From an uncultured Clostridia bacterium (lineage in GTDB: Bacteria; Bacillota; Clostridia; Oscillospirales; CAG-272), in NCBI GenBank assembly GCA_937892405.1, contig CALAFS010000096.1:1-5447 (forward strand): a stretch of DNA of 5,447 nucleotides. Reading direction: 5' to 3'. The position numbers were made by a program, and so were the translations under genes. The notes beneath the pieces are model-generated. The model was not told the DNA's origin and searched no databases. It saw only the letters and a program-made list of their open reading frames with translations. Positions 1-5,072 of this stretch are shown here, piece after piece; positions within the stretch are counted from its first letter, which is position 1; each line of letters opens with the position of its first letter.

Positions 1-1326
1 TCCGACCGCAATCGTATCTGTCGGCAATTTTGCTACTTGTTTTTTATTTGTGCCGAAAGCGGCATAGATCAGAGTCAATCCGCCGACACGCCCGAAGAAC
101 ATAGATAAAATCAGAATCCATTTGGATGCAACTCCGAGCGTCGGGGTAATTCCGAGCGTAAGTCCTACCGTACCGACGGCAGACGCGCTTTCGTAAAGGC
201 AAGGCGTAATGGGCAAATTTTCAATCGCACTTATAGCCATTCCGCCAAATAAAAACAAGGTAACATACATGATAAATATTGCCGAAGCCGTCTTCACCGT
301 TTCGTCGTCGATACTGCGTTTCATAAGTTCCGCATGATCTTTTTTTCTGAATACGGAAAAGGCAGAAGAAAACAGGACCGCTATCGTCGTCGTTTTCATC
401 CCACCCGCTGTCGAACCGGGCGAACCGCCTGTCAGCATAAGAATTATCATCAGGTATAATCCCGTATCGCTGATTGCCGTAAGGTTTACCGTGTTGAAAC
501 CTGCCGTTCTCGGCGTTACCGATTGAAACAAAGAAGCAAGTATGCGTTCTCCCGTAGGTAAATCGCCGAATTCGAAAAAGAAGAAGTATACGGCGGGCAA
601 AACAATAAGCGTGGCAGTTACAACCAGTACCACTTTACTTTGCGTGCGATAATCTTTTAGTCGCCACTTATGTTTGTAAATGTCTTCCCATACAAGAAAC
701 CCGATGCCGCCGGCAATAATCAGCAGCATGATCGTAATGTTGATGACAGGCTGTGCGGAATAGTGCATGACAGAGGTGAACTCGCCGCTTTTTGTTCCCA
801 TAAGATCGAATCCGGCATTGCAAAAGGCTGATACCGAATGGAAAATCGAAAGCCAGATACCTTCGGCACCGTAGTCGATGCAAAACACCGGGAGCATAAT
901 AAGTGCACCGATAAGTTCAATCAAAAAGACACCCTTGATTATAAATCCGGTCAATCGGACAATCCCGCTGATGTTTGGCGCCGAAATTGCATTTTTCATC
1001 GTTTCGCGACTGAACAGACCGATTTTTTTGCCGGAAATGACGGCAAGAGATATGGCAATGGTGACAACGCCCATGCCGCCGATCTGAATTAACAGCAGTA
1101 TAATCAGTTGTCCGAATAGTGTCCAGTGAGTCGCCGTATCGAACACAATAAGCCCCGTTACGCACACAGAAGAAGTTGAAGTAAAAAGAGCATCAATGAA
1201 AGGCGTCCATTCATGGGATTTTGAAGAGATCGGCAAGGTCAGCAAACATGCACCGAGCAATATGACCCCGGCAAAACCCAGCAGTATGATCTGAAAGGAC
1301 GATAATTTTCTTTTCAGTATTCCCAT
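1..1326 (-). CDS. ktrB: TrkH/KtrB-family potassium uptake channel subunit (3' end cut by window edge)
   Basis: Integral membrane ion-translocating subunit of a Ktr/Trk potassium uptake system; in this family a cytosolic nucleotide-binding RCK partner (KtrA/TrkA) gates it. I translated 442 codons without a stop from ATG 1326 to base 1. All four pore loops with their filter glycines are visible: TSSVCVTGL (51-59), SAFCNAGFD (166-174), TPRTAGFNT (271-279) and SAVGTVGLTLG (382-392). Also present are GGSPGSTAGGMKTTT (300-314) and FGRVGG (411-416). The reading ends in LPTDTIAVG, which resembles the usual KtrB C-terminus, so only the last residue or the stop is probably missing. A GAGG ribosome site (1337-1334) lies 7 bases before the ATG. 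No ktrA is seen in the window; it could lie just beyond base 1. The upstream same-strand gene ends 84 bases away; I found no convincing promoter in that gap. Base composition is clearly lower in GC than in its neighbours. The family is certain; KtrB rather than TrkH is inferred from length and C-terminus. Confidence 0.93.
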   Translation of the reverse strand, partial: MGILKRKLSSFQIILLGFAGVILLGACLLTLPISSKSHEWTPFIDALFTSTSSVCVTGLIVFDTATHWTLFGQLIILLLIQIGGMGVVTIAISLAVISGKKIGLFSRETMKNAISAPNISGIVRLTGFIIKGVFLIELIGALIMLPVFCIDYGAEGIWLSIFHSVSAFCNAGFDLMGTKSGEFTSVMHYSAQPVINITIMLLIIAGGIGFLVWEDIYKHKWRLKDYRTQSKVVLVVTATLIVLPAVYFFFFEFGDLPTGERILASLFQSVTPRTAGFNTVNLTAISDTGLYLMIILMLTGGSPGSTAGGMKTTTIAVLFSSAFSVFRKKDHAELMKRSIDDETVKTASAIFIMYVTLFLFGGMAISAIENLPITPCLYESASAVGTVGLTLGITPTLGVASKWILILSMFFGRVGGLTLIYAAFGTNKKQVAKLPTDTIAVG

Positions 1327-1410
1327 GCAAAAGCCTCGATTTTATTTGTAGGTACCATAATATCACGCTGCGCATTAAGACTGCGCCGGCGCCTTGCAAA
1401 ATAGACATTA

Positions 1411-1989
1411 TCATTCCGGTAACACAAGAAACCGCAGCCGCACCTCGAAACTCTCTTCCTTCTGCTCGACCGCGACCGTCACCGTCTCATAGTCCCGCAC
1501 ATCCGCCTCTGCCGAGAGCAGGGAAGGTATATCCGCCGACGGCACACCGTAAAAGCGAAGAATCCGCCCGACCGAGCGCCGCCCCCCGTTCGCCTTCCCG
1601 CGGAACAGGTTGACATCTTCGGGCGCGCGCCCCTCTTCACGGAGCCATTCGAGCGCAGGCACACCGCCGTCTGTGCCGAACAGCTCGACGCGTAAGCGCC
1701 TGCGCGGCAGAACGGTCAGCACGAGCGTGTCTCCCTCGTGGAGCATCGACTTTTCGCGGGAGGAGAACAGCCCGTACATGCGCACCTCGTCATACGACAG
1801 CCCAATCACACGGAAGAAGTAGACAAGGATAAAGAAAATGAAGAAGACCAGCACAATCTCCAGAGGATAGTAGCCGAGCAGATCCTCGGACTTCGTGTGC
1901 AGATCCACCGTCAGAACGAACAGATAGAGCATGGGCAGCTCGGTTAAGAACACATACCACCTCGTGCAGAATAAAAATATACTTTTCAT
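1411..1989 (-). CDS. Unrecognised small membrane protein with two N-terminal membrane segments
   Basis: I do not recognise the family. From ATG 1989 the protein is 192 residues. It has two hydrophobic segments: one near the N-terminus (starting SIFLFCTRWYVFLTELPMLY, about residues 3-28) and one at about 42-63 (ending FFIFFILVYFFRVIGL). A soluble charged domain of about 125 residues follows, rich in Arg, Glu and Val, with a pattern suggesting beta strands (for example DTLVLTVLPRRRLRVELFG, and the C-terminal alternation EESFEVRLRFLVLPE). An in-frame GTG at 2001 would add four residues, but GGCGGA lies directly against it, whereas ATG 1989 has a GGTGAG site at a suitable distance, so I prefer the ATG. 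The gene is divergent from the riboswitch-controlled flotillin-like gene and precedes ktrB on the same strand by 84 bases. GC is high (60% in the 1501-1560 line). That it is a real gene is supported by the hydrophobic pattern, the start signals and the lack of a better frame. Confidence 0.72.
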   Translation of the reverse strand: MKSIFLFCTRWYVFLTELPMLYLFVLTVDLHTKSEDLLGYYPLEIVLVFFIFFILVYFFRVIGLSYDEVRMYGLFSSREKSMLHEGDTLVLTVLPRRRLRVELFGTDGGVPALEWLREEGRAPEDVNLFRGKANGGRRSVGRILRFYGVPSADIPSLLSAEADVRDYETVTVAVEQKEESFEVRLRFLVLPE

Positions 1990-2002
1990 GAAACTCACCA
2001 CT

Positions 2003-2016
2003 CCGCCGAAAGGCGG
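2003..2016 (-). other. Small hairpin in the leader just upstream of the 1411-1989 gene
   Basis: A 5-bp perfect stem (ccgcc/ggcgg) with a 4-base loop. In the minus-strand mRNA its 3' arm GGCGG runs directly into the purine-rich AGTGGTGAG before ATG 1989, so the fold would sit at the edge of the ribosome-binding region. It may tune initiation or be incidental; it also makes a start at GTG 2001 less likely. Confidence 0.35.
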
Positions 2017-2095
2017 TAAATAAAGAATGCGTGCGTGAAGCAGAGAAACATTCCGAGGGCGGTATGTATACTTTCACGCTCATAGAATTATACTT

Positions 2096-2124
2096 ATTGT
2101 ATCATAAGCGTGGACGGAAAGCAA
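2096..2124 (-). promoter_or_regulatory. Possible promoter for the minus-strand membrane protein gene
   Basis: On the minus strand TTGCTT (2124-2119) and TACAAT (2101-2096) are separated by 17 bases. The -10 differs from consensus at one position; the -35 is weak. A second -10-like TATAAT lies at 2092-2087 but has no -35 at a good distance. Either would place transcription start roughly 90-105 bases before ATG 1989. The location in the divergent spacer is right, but the -35 match is poor. Confidence 0.4.
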
Positions 2125-2224
2125 GGAAAAGCATGTGAATTTTTCACGATCTCCGCCACTTTATGAAAGTTGCACAGTTTTGAAAGAAAAAATTGTGCAA
2201 AGCGGAGAACCTGTAAAAATCCCC

Positions 2225-2253
2225 TTGACAGGGAAAACGAATTTTGATATAAT
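2225..2253 (+). promoter_or_regulatory. Perfect consensus sigma-A promoter of the flotillin-like gene
   Basis: TTGACA at 2225-2230 and TATAAT at 2248-2253 are both exact consensus hexamers with an ideal 17-base spacer. The predicted start, around 2259-2261, falls at the 5' edge of the riboswitch-like leader. Such a strong promoter fits a gene whose output is set afterwards by attenuation in the leader. Confidence 0.93.
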
Positions 2254-2256
2254 AAA

Positions 2257-2368
2257 AGTGCAAAAGGGAGTAGTAAGTCATCGGCTCCGATGGCTCGCGA
2301 CTGTCGTCAACACGACTCATTTGTCCGGCAGGCGCGGAATCCTCGCAGATTTTTACAAGACTTTTACT
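2257..2368 (+). promoter_or_regulatory. yybP-ykoY-like manganese riboswitch aptamer in the flotillin leader
   Basis: The leader carries the hallmarks of the yybP-ykoY (Mn2+) aptamer. There is a closing stem P1, AAAAG 2262-2266 with CTTTT 2361-2365, extended by AGT 2257-2259 with ACT 2366-2368. The conserved 5' loop GGAGTAG (2267-2273) follows P1, and CAAGA (2356-2360) sits just before the 3' strand. Between them are a hairpin (2277-2284 with 2287-2294), the core GTCGTCAA (2303-2310), and a TCCGGC segment (2324-2329). The Mn2+ aptamer reads GGGGAGUAG and GCAAGACC at the two loops that meet around the metals; here they are GGGAGTAG and ACAAGAC, a slight departure. Known members usually turn on Mn2+ exporters or TerC-like proteins. 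The assignment rests on motif and fold recognition by eye. Confidence 0.85.
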
Positions 2369-2394
2369 GATCTGTACAGTGAAAGTCTTTTTTT
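2359..2394 (+). terminator. Intrinsic terminator forming the riboswitch expression platform
   Basis: An 11-bp stem (2359-2369 with 2377-2387, one G-U pair) has a 7-base loop and is followed by seven T residues (2388-2394). Its 5' arm contains the same bases (2361-2368) that form the 3' strand of riboswitch stem P1, so aptamer closure and terminator are mutually exclusive. The predicted logic is ligand-bound aptamer = readthrough, free aptamer = termination, about 50 bases before the start codon. Confidence 0.88.
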
Positions 2395-2444
2395 ACACCT
2401 GTGAGGCTCTTTTTTGAAAAAACTATTTTGGAGGTATCTATCAC

Positions 2445-3869
2445 ATGGAACTCGGATTGATTCTCGCACTGGTCGGCGTCGTCCTCTTGATTGTCATTCT
2501 CTTTGTCATCGGCTACCTGAAGGCGCCACCCGACACCGCCTATATTATCTCCGGTCTCGGAAAAATGCGGATCCTGATCGGTAAAGCCGGTTGGCGTGTT
2601 CCTTTCTTTGAGCGGGTGGATAAACTTTCCCTGCGTGTCATGCAGGTCGATGTAAAAACATCGGAAGCCGTTCCCACCAATGAATTTATCAATGTCACGG
2701 TCGACGGTGTCGCCAACATCAAGATCTCGTCCGACCCCGTCCTTCTTCAGAAAGCAGGACAGTCCCTGCTCGGCATGCGCCAGCCCGAACTGATCAGCCT
2801 TGTCACACAGGTGCTGGAGGGTAACATGCGTGAGATCGTCGGCTCCGTCGGTCTGAAAGAGATGGTACAGGACCGTCAGGGCGTCGCAAAGAAGATCACC
2901 GAAAATGTCGTCCCCGACATGGAAAAACTCGGTATCGAGGTCGTCAACTTCAACATTCAGAACTTCAAGGATGCCGCCGGCACCATCGAGAACATGGGTA
3001 TCGACAATGTCGAGCAGATCCGTAAGAACGCCCAGATCGCGAAGGCGAACGCACAGCGCGACATCGCCATCGCCACCGCGAACGCACAGCAGGAGGCGAA
3101 CGCCGTCCGTGTCGAGGCAGAGAAGAAGATCGCCGAGCAGGACGCCGCCCTTTCGGTACAGCAGGCAGACATGAAGGTAAAAGCCGATACCAAGAAGGCA
3201 GAGGCAGACGCCGCCTACTCGATCCAGCAGGAAAATCAGCGTAAGATTATCGAAATTGCCAAGACGAACGCCGACATCGCCCGCCGCGAGAAGGAAGCGG
3301 AACTCAAGGAAAAAGAGATCGCTATCAAAGAGCGTGAGCTGGACGCGAATGTCAAGAAGCAGGCAGACGCCCTGAAGTATCAGTCGGAAAAGCAGGCAGA
3401 AGCCGATCTCATCAAGAGACAGAAAGAGGCAGAAGCCCAGAAGTACGAAGCTCTGCAAGCCGCAGAAGCCAAGAAGGCAGAAGCCGAGGCGCTCCGTTTC
3501 GCCATGGAGCAGGAAGCCGAAGGTATCCGTGCCAAGGGTCTTGCCGAAGCCGAAGCCATCGAGAAGAAAGCGGAAGCGCAGAAGAAGATGGGCGAAGCCT
3601 CCGTGCTCGAAATGTACCTGAACGCCCTGCCCGAAGTCGTGAAGAACGCCGCCTCGCCCCTTACCCGTACCGATAAGATCGTCATGTACGGCGACGGCAA
3701 CTCGACGAAGGTCGTGCGCGATGTCATGAACAGCGCGAATCAGATTATGGAAGGCATGAAGGAGTCGACCGGGATTGACCTCGCGTCGGTGATCGCCGGC
3801 TTTGCCGGCGGAAAGCTCGCCGCAGGAAAGCCCGAGGCACCGAAGCCTTCCGACACCCAAAGCGAATAA
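2445..3869 (+). CDS. floT: Flotillin-like SPFH/coiled-coil membrane scaffold protein
   Basis: A 474-residue flotillin-family protein, which organises membrane microdomains in bacteria. A single membrane segment (about residues 4-24) is followed by the SPFH/band-7 region (about 27-190), including VNFNIQNF (167-174) and MGIDNVEQIRKNAQIAKANA (184-203). Next comes a long Ala/Glu/Lys coiled coil (about 195-385) with repeated AEA/KAEAE units typical of flotillins. The C-terminal region (386-474) includes LNALPEVVKNAASPLTRTDK, matching the flotillin tail. B. subtilis FloT is somewhat longer (about 509), so this is a normal if compact member. Start: GGAGGT at 2430-2435, 9 bases before the ATG. It appears monocistronic: the riboswitch leader precedes it and terminator-like hairpins follow within 130 bases. 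No NfeD-type partner, common beside flotillins, is seen here. The symbol denotes family similarity, not proven orthology. Confidence 0.93.
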   Translation: MELGLILALVGVVLLIVILFVIGYLKAPPDTAYIISGLGKMRILIGKAGWRVPFFERVDKLSLRVMQVDVKTSEAVPTNEFINVTVDGVANIKISSDPVLLQKAGQSLLGMRQPELISLVTQVLEGNMREIVGSVGLKEMVQDRQGVAKKITENVVPDMEKLGIEVVNFNIQNFKDAAGTIENMGIDNVEQIRKNAQIAKANAQRDIAIATANAQQEANAVRVEAEKKIAEQDAALSVQQADMKVKADTKKAEADAAYSIQQENQRKIIEIAKTNADIARREKEAELKEKEIAIKERELDANVKKQADALKYQSEKQAEADLIKRQKEAEAQKYEALQAAEAKKAEAEALRFAMEQEAEGIRAKGLAEAEAIEKKAEAQKKMGEASVLEMYLNALPEVVKNAASPLTRTDKIVMYGDGNSTKVVRDVMNSANQIMEGMKESTGIDLASVIAGFAGGKLAAGKPEAPKPSDTQSE

Positions 3870-3907
3870 ACCCAAAGCAAAAAATCCAAGACGCACAAAT
3901 CAAAAAT

Positions 3908-3932
3908 CGGGAGAGGATTTTCTCCTCTCCCG
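3908..3932 (-). terminator. GC-rich hairpin downstream of the flotillin-like gene
   Basis: A perfect 10-bp stem (3908-3917 with 3923-3932) has a 5-base loop. On the plus strand no T-run follows (it continues CAAAAAAG), but on the minus strand the stem is followed by ATTTTTG, so it fits a backup terminator for leftward transcription better than a terminator for the flotillin-like gene. It may also protect the 3' end of the plus-strand transcript. Confidence 0.55.
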
Positions 3933-3952
3933 CAAAAAAGCAAACAATCATT

Positions 3953-3997
3953 AGCAAAAAGCAGGGTTTTCTCTCGAAAACCCTGCTTTTTGCTTTT
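3953..3997. terminator. Bidirectional intrinsic terminator between convergent genes
   Basis: A perfect 19-bp stem (3953-3971 with 3976-3994) closes a TCTC loop. The GC core GCAGGG/CCCTGC is flanked by A5 on the left and T5 on the right, then GCTTTT, so both strands give a stem followed by U-rich sequence. It would end the flotillin-like transcript and stop leftward transcripts from the nanE operon. Confidence 0.88.
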
Positions 3998-4069
3998 ATA
4001 CTTTGAAGATCATTCATCAAATAAAGTCTTTATACTCTTGCTTTGAATGATTTCACCGTGTCGAAAAAT

Positions 4070-4122
4070 AAATGCAGAAAGCTGAAAGCCGGAATGCTAA
4101 ATGCAGAGCGGTAAATGCTAAA
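4070..4122. repeat. Short degenerate direct repeats in the convergent spacer
   Basis: AAATGCAGA occurs at 4070-4078 and 4099-4107, and AATGCTAAA at 4093-4101 and 4114-4122, within purine-rich, low-complexity sequence containing further AAAGC/GAAAG variants. No coding signal is convincing. It directly precedes the palindromic element at 4152-4233 and may be part of the same composite repeat. Confidence 0.45.
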
Positions 4123-4151
4123 GGCTGGAGGTGGAGGGCAAAGACAAAGAC

Positions 4152-4233
4152 CAAAGGCTCCGTTGTGTAGTACTTCGGCAAGCCGAAGTACCGGGGAGCT
4201 GTCGTCGTAGACGACTGAGGGATTGTTTTCGCC
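4152..4233. repeat. Palindromic repeat element (REP/MITE-like)
   Basis: A compact two-hairpin unit. Outer arms GCTCC (4157-4161) and GGAGC (4195-4199) enclose a perfect inverted repeat (4170-4179 with 4182-4191). A second hairpin, GTCGTC/GACGAC, lies at 4201-4215, and the tail CTGAGGGATTGTTTTCGCC follows. The order GGCTCC...GGGGAGCTGTC...GACTGAGGGATTGT resembles an interspersed palindromic repeat I recall from many gut Firmicutes genomes, of the REP/RAYT-mobilised type. Copies elsewhere in the genome cannot be seen from this window. Confidence 0.6.
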
Positions 4234-4277
4234 ATGTAAAATTATTATAATTCGCTCATTTACACCGAAGGCGAAAA
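4226..4277. repeat. Nested inverted repeats flanking an AT-rich core
   Basis: TTTTCGCC (4226-4233) pairs with GGCGAAAA (4270-4277), and inside it TGTAAA (4235-4240) pairs with TTTACA (4259-4264), around an AT-rich core. It abuts and overlaps the end of the palindromic element, so it could be the element's boundary or a separate imperfect stem. The remaining spacer, 4278-4366, shows only weak hairpins (4307-4314 with 4329-4337, one bulge) and no gene. Confidence 0.45.
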
Positions 4278-4366
4278 ATAGGTACTGACTTGCTTATTGC
4301 GTAAGTGCCGGTAACTTTAGCGAACTTATTAGCCGGCGGTTATATTTTTTTATATGTCGCCATTTT

Positions 4367-5050
4367 TCACTTTTGAATCGCGGCAACAAACCTTTTGGTA
4401 ATATTCTGCGGTCTGGTAATTGCCCCGCCGATCACGGCGGCATACGCGCCCGCCGCGAGCGCATGCGAAAGCTGCGAAGGCTCGAGAATCCCACCCTCCG
4501 CGATGATCGGTGTGTGAAGCTCTTTTGCGGCTCTGCGGATCAGATCAAAGTCAGGGATCGAAACCCCGCGCGTGTCTTCGGTATATCCGCGCATCGTTGT
4601 CCCGAGAAAATCAAAGCCGAGCGCCTCCGCGTCCTTCATTTCCTCAAAGCCCGAGGTGTCCGCCATCAAGAGAAGCGCGGGATATTTTTTGCGGATCTCC
4701 CGTACCAGCTCCGCGAGCGTCACCCCGCCCGGGCGCGTCCGTCTCGTTGCATCGAGAGCGCAGATTTCCGCCCCCGCACGGACGACCTCGTCCACCTCTT
4801 TCATGGTCGGCGTGATGTACACCTCGAAACCCTCATATTCCCGCTTTACGATTCCGATTACGGGCAGGGAGACGACCCGCTTGATTTCCGCGATGTCTTC
4901 TTCCGTATTCGCACGGATGCCGACGGCACCCCCTTCCTCTGCCGCTTTGGCGAAGCGTCCCATGATAAAGGAACTGTGCATCGGCTCGTTTTCGAGCGCT
5001 TGGCAGGATACGATCAGCCCGCCTTTGATCTTTTCTTTTATCTTTTCCAT
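4367..5050 (-). CDS. nanE: N-acetylmannosamine-6-phosphate 2-epimerase
   Basis: Cytosolic TIM-barrel enzyme converting ManNAc-6-P to GlcNAc-6-P in sialic acid/ManNAc catabolism. The 227-residue length is typical of NanE. Conserved features are visible along the protein: GGLIVSCQALENEPMHS (10-26), GAVGIRANTEEDI (41-53), GIVKR with the likely catalytic Lys69 (66-70), EVYITPT (76-82), ALDATRRTRP (98-107), ADTS (130-133), AEGGI with the likely catalytic Glu185 (184-188), and the phosphate-binding GGAITRP (208-214). By comparison with C. perfringens NanE, Lys and Glu form the acid/base pair. The frame stays open upstream to 5335, but that part lies inside the kinase gene and the AAGGAG site fixes the start at 5050. 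The upstream kinase gene ends 22 bases before, indicating one operon. No dedicated terminator is obvious right after the stop. Confidence 0.95.
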   Translation of the reverse strand: MEKIKEKIKGGLIVSCQALENEPMHSSFIMGRFAKAAEEGGAVGIRANTEEDIAEIKRVVSLPVIGIVKREYEGFEVYITPTMKEVDEVVRAGAEICALDATRRTRPGGVTLAELVREIRKKYPALLLMADTSGFEEMKDAEALGFDFLGTTMRGYTEDTRGVSIPDFDLIRRAAKELHTPIIAEGGILEPSQLSHALAAGAYAAVIGGAITRPQNITKRFVAAIQK

Positions 5051-5058
5051 TGCCCTAT

Positions 5059-5064
5059 CTCCTT
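5059..5064 (-). promoter_or_regulatory. Ribosome-binding site deciding the nanE start
   Basis: AAGGAG on the minus strand (5064-5059), 8 bases before ATG 5050 and inside the 22-base gap after the kinase stop codon. It settles the start against the longer open frame that would begin at 5335 within the kinase gene. Confidence 0.88.
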
Positions 5065-5072
5065 TTTTACTT

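Noticed and set aside
1211..1414. A 67-codon minus-strand open frame spanning the start of ktrB
   Set aside because: It is an alternative frame of ktrB's N-terminal region without a ribosome site of its own that I can support.
2135..2404. An 89-codon plus-strand open frame upstream of the flotillin-like gene
   Set aside because: It starts before the promoter and runs through the promoter, riboswitch and terminator; structured RNA explains the sequence better.
2364..3896. A 510-codon open frame on the minus strand, longer than the flotillin-like gene it opposes
   Set aside because: It mirrors the Ala/Glu/Lys-rich coiled-coil codons of the sense gene, giving Leu/Phe/Cys-rich nonsense with no family resemblance. 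The plus-strand frame has a recognisable family, promoter and ribosome site.
4053..4235. A 60-codon minus-strand open frame in the convergent spacer
   Set aside because: It lies entirely over the direct repeats and palindromic element; low-complexity composition and no family resemblance.
4307..4361. Hairpins just downstream of nanE (4307-4337 and 4335-4361) as a dedicated nanE terminator
   Set aside because: Stems are imperfect or short and no T-run follows on the minus strand; the stem at 3953-3994 is a far better candidate.
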